DNA of 64,000 nt, taken from NCBI GenBank assembly GCA_021234155.1, contig JAJEKV010000210.1, positions 465,501 through 529,500 on the forward strand, in the 5' to 3' direction. A program made the translations under genes and the position numbers. Origin of the DNA: Isoetes taiwanensis (lineage: Eukaryota > Streptophyta > Lycopodiopsida > Isoetales > Isoetaceae). Below the pieces are notes generated by a model, which was not told the DNA's origin, did not search any database, and saw only the letters and a program-made list of their open reading frames with translations. Below are positions 10,000 through 20,413 of the stretch, piece after piece. The number at the start of each line of letters is the position of its first letter. The stretch's first letter is position 1.

Positions 10000-12986
10000 G
10001 AAGAAAAGGAGGAATGGCTTCCGAGGGCGGGAAACCAGCAGTCGGAAAGTGATCCTCACGAGAATGAGGTCGGGCGCCATTATGGTAATGAGCAATCAGG
10101 TCCTGGCGTGTTTGAAGAGCTTCAGGGGTGTTGAGCCCTAGGGCAGGATGGGCCTCAATGAGGAAGTGAGAGCGCACCATGTCTTCAGAGCAAAGATGGG
10201 CGCTTCTGGAAGGAACAAACTGGCACTCCATGAGAAGGCAGGTTTGGAGACCGAAAGACTGACACTGGCATTCGGATTGCAGTGAAAGATTGGACGCTGC
10301 CGATTTAAAGAGCTGACCAGGATGCATTTGAGAGCTGCACAGAAACCAGCTTGACGGTGGACTGAAGGGTCAGGTGAGGTGGCAGCATTCTGCAAGAAAG
10401 TATCAAGACCATGCAAGGCATCAGCAGGCTTTTGCCAACCACGCTCATTACCGATATAAATCCAATTTTCAGTAGTGTCCAAAGTGGCATTCTCCTCCCG
10501 CTTGAGCTGCGTCGACAAATCGGGATCCCACAGGAGATCCGTGGGAGATCTGAGGTGAGTCGACCCAGTGGCCATCCATGACCTTTGTCCAAAAGGGAAG
10601 TCGCCAATGTAAGAAAGGAACAGGTGGGTGGAGGGGCTCCTAAGGAAGCATATGGAGAGGGAAGCATGCCTGCAGCGTGGGTTGCGTGAGCCATGTCCCG
10701 AAATGCTTGAACAAGATTTTGATCAAGAGCACGACACCAATGGTCCCATTCTGAAGTAGAGAGTAATTGATAGACAGGAGGATTGACCCAACCCGTGGGG
10801 ATGGTCTTGCTTTCCAGAAGGCCACGGAGTTGATTGTAGCCTCCCAAGTGCTGCATATAAATCTGGGCAAATTCGAGATCATCAGAATGTGCCAGATTTT
10901 TGTTGACCTGTTCCAACGTTTCAGCCTGCCACAAAGGTAAGTGCTGAGCCAGTTCAGGCATGTACTCCTGTTCAAAAGTCTGAGACTGAGCAGGATCCTT
11001 GAAATATTTGTTGGTGGTTGTTAACAACCAAGCAGCATTGGAGTTGCCTCTAAAAACACGATGGGCCTCATCCCGAAATTTATCCTGAAGATCCGCCAGG
11101 TAGAAGTCATGAAAAACATATGCCATGGGCTGAACAACGCGAAAGATGACTAATTCAGGATCTTCAACCGTGAGTTGTTCAAAGACTAAGAGTGCACAAA
11201 ATAAACCCTTATCTTCAATAGAAAGATCCGGACAGATCCTAAGGAAGTCCACACTGTTGAATGGCGGTTGATGAACTTGGCCATTGGCCGTGTACCACTT
11301 CAGAAGAAAGAGGTGCCGTCGGGCCACCACATAGTCAAGATAGCTGGAAGGAGTAGAGAAGTCCACCGGGATGTTGGTAGCAATTTCAAGATATCCTTCC
11401 TGTTTGTTTTGGGCTTCCTCAGCAGATTGAACTGCTTGCTGGAGCTGATGTTCAAGGTCACGGATCCGATTCGCCTGTTCTAACAAAAGACGGGACTGAT
11501 CACGGACCCGTTTTCCTGGAAGCGTGGCATGTGAAGAGGATTGCCCAGGAGTATGGAGGCGTAGTGTGGCAATCTCCGCATCATCGATGACTTTTTGTTT
11601 CTGAACCTCCAACAGCTGAGTCTTGAGGGACGTTAACTGATTGGTGAGCGTGTTTTGCTGAGCTTCAAGGGAGGTGAGTCGAGTTTCACGCTCCGTGAGG
11701 TTTTGAACTTGAGTGTTGTAATTGTCACAAAGCTCCGAGTACAAGGCGTCGAGTTTAGCAATGTGTTTCTCCTTTTCACCCAAGAGAGTATCTTTGGACT
11801 TGTTTTGTTCCAATAAGTCCTGAATTTCGGATTGGAGCTGAGCCTGTTGATCTGCAAGGAGGCTGGTCTGATCCTGTGCACTTTTGAGATCGATATGGGC
11901 CTGTAAGAGAGCTCCGTGCTTGTCTTGAAGTTGGGCCTCCAAAGTTGCAACTTGTGCAGTGGCAGCTTGAAGGTCTCTTTGAACAGCATCGGAAGCCTCC
12001 AGGGACGCCTGAACACCAGTCATGAGAGCCTCCTGGGACGCTTGTAGCTGCATTGCAGCAGCTTGAACATCTTGCTGGAATTTGTACAGGAGCTGTCGAG
12101 GATGGGGAGGTTCAGAGCCCTGTTGCTGCCGTGTCTGAGATTGTTGAGAGGCATGGCAGGAAGGGGTAGGCGTGGCCTCAGAAGAGGAAGAGGATACAGT
12201 AACATGCAGGGTCTGAGGTTGAACAGGATGAGGGGAGGTCTGGCGTGAAGGTATAGCTTGTTGAGTGTGACGCTGGGAATGCAGAGAGCGCTGAGTGGAG
12301 GTATGGGAAGTGGAAGGGCTCTCAAGAACAGGAAGATAATGACTAATGAGGGCCTGAAGGTGGCCTCCCACGGAAATTTCAGAGACAGAGGAGGGAGTAG
12401 CCCGGATGCGGTCTACTTCTTGAAGAAGGCGGTAAAATAAGAGCTGTGGCCAATCAACATGCAGATTGGAGTGGATGGCAGTGATGACCATATTGTAAAA
12501 CGGCTTATTGATGTGGGTATTCTTAATGGAATGCCCAAGCAATTTTCTCCACAGAAACTTCACAAAAATCTCGTGTGGTTTGGCAATATTTGTGAGGCGA
12601 TGCTGGTTGGCTTGATAATGAACAGCGCCAAACTGAGTGACGTCCATGTCCTGTAAAGCAGTCCAAGAGACAGAAGGTTTTTGCAAAGGGATGCAGAATA
12701 CCTCAGAAATCAAATGCTGAGTAAGTAAAATGGTGGTGCCATCGACCACCGTAGCAAATCCTTCCGGGCTGTTGACGATGTGTGCTATGAACTGCTGCAA
12801 TTGCTCCGGATTTGGGGCCGGGAGCTCCATTTGTGAAAATTCGTAAAGCTTGTGGCGTTCCGCAACTTCCCGACTCAGACCAACAAGGGCCTCTCGAAAG
12901 GTGGGCGTCGAGAAAGACACAGACCCGAAAAGAGTCGCATCCCTTGGAGCAGAAGCTTGAAGTGTAGAAAGTTTGGGGGCTGCCAT
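10000..12986 (-). pseudogene. Large extra ORF downstream of integrase, coiled-coil protein
   Basis: The start is chosen at ATG 12986 (context GCCATGG), although the frame is open 96 codons further up. Residues 1-220 form a globular region with VDGTTILLTQHLISEVFCIP near 81-100 and HVDWPQLLFY near 176-185. This resembles the plant-transposon-protein domain carried by some plant retroelements (pattern only). Residues 225-297 are a Ser/Gln/Pro-rich linker, 298-532 a long coiled coil, and 533-800 a second globular region. A frameshift near 10580 moves the coding frame to 10575-10300, and another near 10310 moves it on to about 10000, just before the polypurine tract. The intact protein would be about 1,000 residues. 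It has no transmembrane segment or signal peptide, so it occupies the env position without looking like env. The function is unknown. Confidence 0.75.
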
Positions 12987-13482
12987 GGCGAAAAGCGTCG
13001 GAACAGAAAGAACTGTGTGAAGAAAGCGGAGAGCGGAGAACGGAGAACGAAGGCGCAGAGAGACGAAAAGGTTTAGGGCACGCAATTGGAGGCAAAGGGG
13101 TATGATGAGGGCGAAACTATAGCCGTTGATGATGCCAGGTGTCGAAGGATGCCAAGGAGGCGATTGAGAGGCAAAAAATTTGGCTAAGTCCCCGAACAAC
13201 TTAAGGGAGAAGCAATGAACGGTGAAGATGAGACGTGAGAGAAGGATCTGATGTGACAGGTGGCCAAAGGACACATATTAATGTTTGACGGGTATGAAAA
13301 GAAGCAATGGCATTTAATGCTGGCAACTCGAAGTGGGATATCATTAAAACGAATGTGTCAGAGGGTACCCTTGCTAGATATGCGGCGGGAGAAAAGATGC
13401 TCAGTTTAGAAACTGCCTTGCATTGCAAACACGTTGGCGAATTTTCTGATTGGTCCACGTCGACAAGGAGTTCCTCAGTTGG

Positions 13483-13491
13483 CTATATAAG
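13483..13491 (+). promoter_or_regulatory. TATA-like motif facing antisense ORF
   Basis: CTATATAAG lies 38 bp upstream of an ATG, with ATTGGT 34 bp further upstream. The arrangement is that of a plant core promoter on the plus strand, opposite to the gypsy genes. Confidence 0.35.
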
Positions 13492-13520
13492 ACGAACCTG
13501 GAGTGAAGCGAAGACATCTC

Positions 13521-13787
13521 ATGGCGCTCAGTATGTCTGCAGTGGGTTTGCATGACAAATGCACTATGCCTTCCAATTGCCTGGAGTGGATTACTTGTAA
13601 AATGGACTGTCTGGACCTCTGGCGGTGCCACAATCGGGGCATTGCAATGGACGGGCGGTGCGCCGGCATGGCTGAGCATGCCGATCCTCATACCAACGGG
13701 ATGGAGGTGATTCTGCACCTCCGCTGGGACCCTGAGCAAAATTGGTACCACATCCTGCGTATTACCTCTGCTCCGAACCCGGAGTAG
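13521..13787 (+). CDS. Possible antisense small ORF inside the gypsy element
   Basis: An 88-codon frame opposite to the element's own genes lies between integrase and the extra ORF. It begins ATGGCGCTCAG and is Cys-rich in its first half. A CAAT-like ATTGGT (13449) and a good TATA motif CTATATAAG (13483) lie 72 and 38 bp upstream. Three short GC hairpins and an AT-rich stretch (TATAATATAAATA) follow. Antisense additional ORFs are known in some plant gypsy elements. A 160-codon frame on the minus strand overlaps it, so coding status is uncertain and no family is recognised. Confidence 0.3.
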   Translation: MALSMSAVGLHDKCTMPSNCLEWITCKMDCLDLWRCHNRGIAMDGRCAGMAEHADPHTNGMEVILHLRWDPEQNWYHILRITSAPNPE

Positions 13788-13818
13788 AGGGTTTTTTCTT
13801 CTTAGGACATAGTAGATA

Positions 13819-13881
13819 GGGCTCTGAGCCCGTTTTTGTATATAGGGCAGTGCCCATAGCGGAAATAGCTGGGCTGTGCCC
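13819..13881. repeat. Three short GC hairpins in a row
   Basis: GGGCTCTGAGCCC (13819), GGGCAGTGCCC (13845) and GGGCTGTGCCC (13871) are spaced 26 bp apart and separated by T-rich sequence, in the gap between integrase and the antisense ORF. Confidence 0.6.
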
Positions 13882-13927
13882 ACATTTTGTAAAAAAACTT
13901 CACCTATAATATAAATATGCCGCCTGT

Positions 13928-15212
13928 TTAGTCACTATCTGTTGTGTTTGCGTCTGGAACTGTATCTGTTTGTTGATTTTCGCTTTCTGTGTGATGAAAT
14001 GTTTTGAGGCGAAAGCCATTAACCAGTGTAGGTAATGGAGTGCCATCTAACTCAACCAGTTGAAAAACGCTTGGTCGAACCACTTGAACAATTTCATAAG
14101 GGCCAAGCCAACGAAACTTGTACCTAGAATCATAAAGAAGAACCAAATCGCCTTCTTTGAATGTTTTTGTCTTCAAACGTTTGTCATGTAAAGATTTTTG
14201 CAACTGTTGTCCATGAAGAACACGAATATAAGCATCCCTTCGAAGTTCATCCAACTGTTCTAATTGATAGACCCTTTCTTGGAGTGCAGCAGGTGGATTA
14301 TGGGCAGTAGCCAGTTGAAAACGGAGTGTTGGAAGGATGTATTCAAACGGCATGAGAGCTTCCTGACCATAAACCAATTTGAAGGGAGTGTGACCTGTAG
14401 CAATTTTGAAACAAGTATTGTAGGCCCAAAGAACAGTAGGAAGTTTTGTTTGCCACCGTGCGCGTGAAGCGTCACAAATTTTCTTGAGAATGGTGACCGT
14501 GAGTTTTGTTGGTGCTTTTTCGCCAAACCATTACCTTGAGGATAGTAAGGTGTGCTCTTGTGATGATGTATCGGGAGATAATCCGGCTCCTTGATAGTAT
14601 GATTGATGAAATGGACACCACGATCACCGACCAGCTCGGGGCAGCCGAATCAGCGTGATGATTTGTTGATAAAGGACCCCGGCCGTGCTTGCTGCGCAGT
14701 TGTTGTCCGGAAGTGCGCAAGCTTCCGCCCATTTGTAGCATAGTCGGTGAGAACCGAGAATGTAACGGCACAGGTGTGCCGCGGCAGAGGATCGATGGGT
14801 CCCACAAAGTCCATTCCCCATTTAAAGAAAGGAAGTGGCGTGGCGACGGGCGTCAAGGGAAGAGCGCCACGGGCGTGGCCGCCCCACGGCCGGGCAAGCA
14901 TCACGCGTCTTGGCGTGGGCGTGAGCTGTCTTTGAAGAGCGTGGGCCAAAAATACCCGAGAAGGATTTTTTTCGCGGTCGTGGTGTCACCATGAAAATGA
15001 CCACCACCTAGCCCTTGATGAGCTTCCCGAACAATATCCGGAACTTCATGAGGTAGAACACGCCGTCGAAGGATGGTATCCTTACCCTTTTTTGTAGAGA
15101 TGTCCTGCGCAACCATGGTATAGTCACCGGACCTCGCGGAGAAATTGATGTCTACTTCGGATTCCGCCGCCAAGGCGTGAGAGAGCCGTCGTGTCCCTCG
15201 GTGGAAGGGCAC
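13928..15212 (-). pseudogene. Gypsy integrase
   Basis: This is the integrase part of pol, in several frames. The HHCC zinc-binding start (HEVPDIVREAHQGLGGGHFHG) is at 15060-14990. The core begins with KWGMDFVGPID (about 14815) and continues with a DRGVHFINHTI-like segment (about 14620) and PYYPQGNG (about 14550). The C-terminal part is at 14377-13928 (MVYGQEALMPFEY, DLVLLYDSRYKFRWLGPYEI, VNGFRLKTFHH). No chromodomain follows. Frameshifts fall near 14950, 14780, 14640 and 14400, so no full-length protein can be read. It would insert the element's cDNA into the host genome. Identity is secure from motifs and order; activity is lost as read. Confidence 0.85.
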
Positions 15213-15991
15213 CCGTGAGGAGGTACTGGCTGAAAATCATGGAACCAATGTGGTGTTGCCGTGACTAAAAAGAGTTGAGCGTCAGGAAAGGCGTCTGAGA
15301 CTCCAGTTGAGGGATCATCTGTGTGGATGCGTGAAAGATAATCCGGGACCACATGAGATTTGCCGGCCTTGTGAACAATTTCAAAAGGGGCAAATTCTTG
15401 GAGAAGAAGGACCCAACGAGCAATGCGGCCCGTGGGCGTGGATTTGTTGATCAAATAAAGGAGTGCTTGGTGGTCCACAAAGAACTTGATTTGACTGCCC
15501 AAAAGGTAGTGACGGAAGCGTTGGACACAGAAAATGAGACCCAAAGCTTCACGCTCTGTGGCAGAATAGTTGCGCTCAGCAGAATTGAGTTTTCGGCTGG
15601 CGTATCGATTTGGTTTGTCAGTGTGCGCATCATATTCTTGAGAAAGAACAGCTCCAATAGCAAACGCCGAGACATCGACATGAACATGAAAGGGCTTGTC
15701 CCATTGAGGAGGAACAAGAACCGGGGCCTGAGTAAGCAAAAGCTTCAACTGTTGGAAAGCAGCATCCGCCTGGGAATTCCAAGCCCAGGTGGATTCATCA
15801 CCCGTGAGTTTATGAATGGGATCTGCAATGGCTGCGAGTCCAGGAATGAAGGTGGAGTAATAATTGACCTTACCCAGGAAAGAGCGTGTCTCCTTGATAT
15901 TGGTTGGTGCTTGAGCCTTGAGCACACTGGCGATTTTTGGCGGGATCGTGGTGATACCGCGTCGGGCGACAACGTGGCCTAATGAGAACAC
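15152..15991 (-). pseudogene. Gypsy RT connection and RNase H
   Basis: A 279-codon open frame holds the end of RT and RNase H. TRSFLGKVNYYSTFIPG marks the RT thumb/connection. RNase H follows with its acidic residues in place: VDVSAFAIGAVLSQ, TEREALGL and FVDHQALLYL. YLSRIHTDD leads toward integrase. It is the best preserved pol segment of the element. The frame upstream (RT) is shifted by one base near 15990, and the HHCC start of integrase lies in another frame just downstream. Confidence 0.88.
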
Positions 15992-16530
15992 CGAGGTGAC
16001 TTAAAAGGTGCATTTCTCGAGATTGAGACTAATGCCGGACTCATCACATTTCTGGAAGACGAGTTCCAACTTATCCAAGTGGTCGGCCATGGAACCGAGA
16101 GGAGAGAAGTCATCTTGAAAAATTTGTAAGAAGGGATTTTCTTTCATGAAATCATGAAAAACCGAGAGCATGATGCGTTGAAACGTGGATGGAGAGTTTG
16201 ATAAGCCAAAAGGGACCACCTTGTAGGTAAAAGTGACTTACCGGGTGGTGAAAGTAGTCTTGAGTTGATCAGATTCTTTGATTGAGATCCGATTGTAGCG
16301 GAAAAACCATCCATGAAGGAGTACATCTCATGTCCAAAGAACCTCTTCCGTAACACCGTGCGTGAAGGGAAGGGGAAAATGATCACTCCCGTGGCTCGAT
16401 TGAGTTTTTGGTAGTCCACACGCACGCGGATCTTACCATTGTGTTTGAGGGCAATGACTATGGGGCTCACCCATTCGAATGTTTGACCTCATAGATCAAA
16501 CCGCAGTTAGAAGGAATTTGTCAATTTCGC
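15992..16530 (-). pseudogene. Gypsy reverse transcriptase, fingers and palm
   Basis: The RT core is in two frames. IRVRVDYQKLNRAT and MYSFMDGFS are in 16470-16144, then PFGLSNSPSTFQRIM, the catalytic FQDDF box and DHLDKLELVFQKCDESGISL are in 16219-16001. The usual Y/F-x-DD motif is present with both aspartates. A frameshift falls near 16230, where GYNQI-type sequence should be. It would copy element RNA into DNA. The order and motifs leave little doubt about identity. Confidence 0.85.
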
Positions 16531-17041
16531 CTTGACGCGATCACGGTAATTAGGGTTGAGCCGGTACCGTCGTTGCTAAACTGGTCGCGTGCATCGGGTT
16601 TGGTAGGAATGGTGAGTTCCCCAAGCTTTTGTTGATTCCCCGAAGATCTCTCAGAGCTCCTCGGCGAAAATGTGTTTGAACTTTTGGAACAGATTTTTGT
16701 TGACCTCGATTACGATAAGGGGCCTAAGATTTGCGCAATGCTTGACACGGTGATTGTTGCCCACATCCACGATCTCAACGCCGAGTCCGAATATGAGGTA
16801 TCACTTCCGATTGTCTGGACAATATGAGCGGCGGTTGAAGCATAACAGGATGCGTGGCACTGCGTGGTGAAAAGAGAGGTTGCCGAAGTTTCATCCAGCA
16901 GAGGTTGCTTCATGACGGCGTGTACATCAACGGGGAGTTGCGGGGAGGTTCAAAGATCCGAAAAGTGATCAACACGTTGGATTCTATTGCAAGGAGCCGT
17001 TAAGGGTCAAGCAAAGCACCCGCGGCCGGTCTTGATCAGAG
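16531..17041 (-). pseudogene. Degenerate gypsy sequence between protease and RT
   Basis: This should hold the N-terminal part of RT, but only scattered short frames remain. I see no motif that survives. It is assigned by position only. Confidence 0.4.
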
Positions 17042-17710
17042 TCATTTCTCCCCAAGGATCAAAGATATTGGGGGGTAGGATGACAGAGGCGCACTCGCAG
17101 TGGAGCCTGAACTTGATAAATATTCGAGCTTCCTCGAATGCGTAATCGAGAGAGAGGGTTCAGCATGTTCAAATGAGAAATGATCTTGTCGGTTTCCAAG
17201 TCCATGGTGGCATTGAGGTGACCATCGGTGATGACCAACCGATCGCGGCCCGAAGAATGGATACTCTTGGCCTGCGGCGGAGAAAAGGTCTCGGCCGACC
17301 AACATTTCATAGTCACCGGATCTTCGCTTGACCTTCCAAACTCCAAATTCCATGGGGAAGCGGAGATCACCTATGTTGATGTGAAGAAGAGGCGTGACGC
17401 CTTGAGGTCTTGTGATATGGCCATTAGCCAACCTGATGTCATATGGGGCACGAAAGAGTTGTGTGATGCCCATTTGTTTGCGGAGTTTATCCGTGATGAG
17501 ATTCACTGCGCTACCCCCGTCAATTTGAACATGATTGACTTGTTGATTTCCCACCGTGGCATGGACCGTGGGTGTAGAGGTAGCCACAGCCCCAACTAGA
17601 ACTGTCGGGAGTGGTAACTGGTCCTTGAGAGCAGGACAGAGTTGCAAAATGGTTGCCAAGCTTAAAGGAATTTTGATCTTGGCTAGCTCCTCTTGGAGTT
17701 CCAGAGGCAT
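17042..17710 (-). pseudogene. Gypsy aspartic protease
   Basis: The frame begins MPLELQEELAKIKIP. The catalytic motif VQIDGGSAVNL (active Asp at residue 64, near 17520) is followed by MEFGVWKVKRRSGDYEMLVGRDLF, the C-terminal retropepsin signature. The DGG form replaces the usual DTG/DSG, as in many plant gypsy proteases. After GRDLF the frame shifts by one base near 17270 into 17370-17059. The protease would release gag and pol products from the polyprotein. The upstream gag frame overlaps by about 30 bp in a different frame, which could be a translational frameshift site or simply another indel. Confidence 0.8.
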
Positions 17711-19730
17711 GCGGGATCCACGGGTGCTGGAGTGCGTGGTAAAGAAGCAGCAACTTCTTTGAGCAGGTCAACCTCGACAGCAATATTGGGATATGTCTGG
17801 GAGCGTGGAGGTTGAGATGTGGCAGGTATATCGTGGCGTTGTTGAGCTCTGGTAGTGGCATGAACATTTGCCAACGTTCGGCCTTCAGCAGCTTGCATAA
17901 GGTTCAATATACTTTGGCGAACCTTAGGCATGACATTCGGCATGAGTTTCTCCAAGTTAGTCTGGCGTGAAACCAAACCAACCCAATTTGATGGCTGAAC
18001 TGGAGGATTTAGTGCCTGAAAAATTTCTTCCTGTGCTTGTTGATCCAGCTGAGCTTGATTTGCAGGAGCTGGTTGATATCGTGATTGCTGAGGCGCTCTT
18101 GGTGGCTTCTTAAGAACTGGTCGCGGGCCTTGTTTGCCATTAGCAATCCAGAGTTGGTAAGCCGTGAGGCGGACCGATGTGGTCTGATTGGTGCCAGGAA
18201 GTTGTACCTGAACTTGTGGAAGTGTAGGACACGCCGTGGTGGTATGACCCCATTCTTGACAGTGGTAACACTGAGCTTTAGAAGGATCAAAGGGAGGACG
18301 TGTGTTGGGTCTCCTTTGTTGCTCCTGTTGCTGATAGAGTTGAGTTGGTTGCGCCTGAAGTGGTGGCTGCTGATAGTGCGATTGTTGCTAAGGTGTTGTT
18401 TGCACTTGATAAACAAGTTTGTTGCAGAATGGTGTAGGATGAGTGCGAGTGCATTCTTCCGTGGCATGATTGCACATGTTGCATCTTTTGCAATGAGGCG
18501 GGCCATGGGTTGAGTTGCACTCATTTGCCAAATGGCCTTGGTATTTGCATATATGGCACCGTGATCCGGATCAAGGCTGTGGATTGGCGTGTTGAGGCTG
18601 GACAGCCATCTGTGGAACCATGACAGGTGGAATGAAAGGGAGCTCTTGAAGAGCCACTCCACGGGAGGAAACATTGACTGAGTGATTGACAAGGTCGATA
18701 GCCTGCTCCAAAGTCTTGGGACGCAGGTATTCAGTCATGAGTCGAATAGCGGGAGGAAGTCCTTGGAGAAACCAGACCAAAATCTGGCTCTGTGTTGGGT
18801 ACTCCTTGAGCTTGCTGAGCAGAATATGAAGACGATCTGCAAAATCTCGGGCAGACTCTGTGGGCTCTTGTTGAAGTTCATTGAGTTGCTTGAGATGAAG
18901 TTGATCATCATCCGTGGTCCCATAGTGAGAGAGAAAATCAGTTCTCATTTCGGACCAATCTTGTTGCCAGTGGCTTTTGTTGGACATGAGCCATTGATGA
19001 GGAGAGCCACGCAGTGGTGGTGGAAAAGATGTGGAATTTCAGTTGAGGTTTGCATGACCATTTAGGACAGACTAGAGCCTCAAATTCTTCCATGTGGGCC
19101 CTGAGCACTTTGGTCTAAGGGTTTGCCTTCGTGTTGCCAAAGGTGGGATAAGTCGGGTTTGAGTCCGAAGGTAGATGTGAAAGTGCTTGGCTGAACAGAG
19201 GAAAGATAGTGAGGATATTGAGGTTGAGTTGGAGCGTGGCATGGTGCCCGAAGGACCCCGGATGAAGGGGTGACCGTGGTTGAGGAATTGAAGGTGCCCG
19301 AGCATTGGTTTTGAGATCCGTAAGGTTGTAAGCGAGGAAGTGCAAAGGGGAAATGTAGGGAAAGGAAAGTCCCCGGTAGGCGAAAAAGAGACTTGTGGAT
19401 ATCCCCCGCCCACCCGGGAGATGATGGTTGTGAAGGAAGAGGCGTATGGCTGGAAGAGTGATGGATGTAGGTATGTTGAGGGGTATGAAAGTAAGGTTGA
19501 GAAGGTTGAGCCCCGATAGGGCTCCCCGATAGTGATGAGGTGACTGAGGCCGTGGAGCAATGTTTGCACGCTTTGGGGCGGGGAACGGGACGACAGACAG
19601 ACACGCAGGGGTGGGTGGCGCTGACCGAGCCCTAGACCGGAAGGTGGCCTCCCTCAATGTCATAAGCAGATCCATACATGTCGCGTAACAGCTTTTCCGA
19701 CGCCGATGACGCCCCAAGCGTAGATGCCAT
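17683..19730 (-). pseudogene. Gypsy gag with three zinc knuckles
   Basis: The start is taken at ATG 19730 (MASTLGASSASEKLL). A Pro/Ser-rich N-terminal region runs to about 19080. The capsid-like retrotransposon gag domain follows at 18987-18660 (W..D...MRTDFLSHY, LNELQQEPTESARDFADRL, VWFLQGLPPAIR). Three CX2CX4HX4C knuckles come next. A last segment runs to 17683. Stops interrupt it after HLPV, HANPQP and VQTTP. The last two read as TGA and TAG in otherwise continuous frame, as expected from C-to-T changes. Gag would package the element RNA. Most plant gypsy gags have one or two knuckles, so three is unusual. Confidence 0.8.
18229..18558 (-). other. Three CCHC zinc knuckles of gag
   Basis: CHICKYQGHLANEC is at 18558-18517, CKRCNMCNHATEEC at 18492-18451 and CYHCQEWGHTTTAC at 18270-18229. 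Each has exact CX2CX4HX4C spacing. The first two are separated by 8 residues; the third follows a Gln-rich stretch of about 60 residues that contains an in-frame TAG. Confidence 0.9.
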
Positions 19731-19820
19731 CCGAGAAAGGAGTTCTTCCGGCGTGAAGTTTCTGGATGCACATGGCGATAGAAGAAAGTAGGATTGAATC
19801 AGACCCAAATGGGCGCATGG

Positions 19821-20408
19821 TGTTTGGGGTCCGGGTTCGGAACTCCGGAAGACAGCCCTCAGGAGGACCCGTGGATCTAACAGAGATTCCAAGGGACTAT
19901 GTCACGCGGGATTTGCAAGAAGAGAACAAGAAGAAGAAAACAGAACAAAGAGAACAATGAGAGGAAAATGATAAGCTTCCTTGATATCAATGATGAACAT
20001 ACATGAGCTCTCGCAAAAGAGAGAAAACTGAAAGGAGACAAGACTCAAAACTCATCTAGCCTTCATGTGCTAGCTCTAATCATATATATAGTACAATGGC
20101 CTTTGGCCCAATATAGACACTCTGACTGATCTCGGTGCCGACTCCTGGAAGGAGGCCTGATTTGCAGGAATGTTGGCGGTGCCTCTTGAAGTGCCTAGAA
20201 TCACGCTGACGCTGACGCTGGCTGTGGCGGGCCATCACTTGTATGAGCGGCGCCTCTTGATAGCAGACCCGGGCTTTGACTGCGTGGTCTGCTGCTTGGT
20301 CTTCTGCTGGGCCTTTGATGGCTGGCCCGTGGCTGTCTGTGGATCCTTGAGCTTGACCTGGTCCGTCTGTGCATGAATAGTCCTGAACCAGGAGGCACAG
20401 GACTAACA
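19821..20408 (-). repeat. 5' LTR of the gypsy element
   Basis: Partner of 9378-9971: the same TGT...ACA ends with the target duplication ATATA directly outside at 20409-20413. It is 588 bp against 594 bp, the difference made by many one- to three-base indels, chiefly at both ends. Confidence 0.92.
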
Positions 20409-20413
20409 ATATA

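Larger units (their letters stand above)
9378..20408 (-). mobile_element. Full-length Ty3/gypsy LTR retrotransposon with extra 3' gene
   Basis: The element is 11.0 kb, with LTRs at 9378-9971 and 19821-20408 and an identical 5-bp flank ATATA at 9373-9377 and 20409-20413 (target duplication). A polypurine tract abuts the 3' LTR. Gene order on the minus strand is gag, protease, RT, RNase H, integrase, then a large extra ORF. Integrase ends without a visible chromodomain (VNGFRLKTFHH near the C-terminus), as in the non-chromoviral (Tat/Athila-like) branch. Gag and pol are broken by stops and frameshifts, and the LTRs differ at many sites, mostly in the GC-rich third. The element is therefore not recent and not autonomous as read. 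The primer binding site could not be assigned: the bases after the 5' LTR (CCATGCGCCC) are not a familiar plant site. Confidence 0.92.

Noticed and set aside
10305-13274. Start of the extra gypsy ORF at 13274
   Set aside because: The first 96 codons are hydrophobic and low in coding character; the ATG at 12986 with GCCATGG context and the onset of charged sequence fit better.
13401-13883. 160-codon minus-strand frame between integrase and the extra ORF
   Set aside because: It lacks domains and overlaps the plus-strand ORF that has a TATA box; neither is certain, but the minus frame has less support.
15353-15982. 209-codon plus-strand frame
   Set aside because: It is the exact antisense shadow of the gypsy RNase H coding region and has no features of its own.
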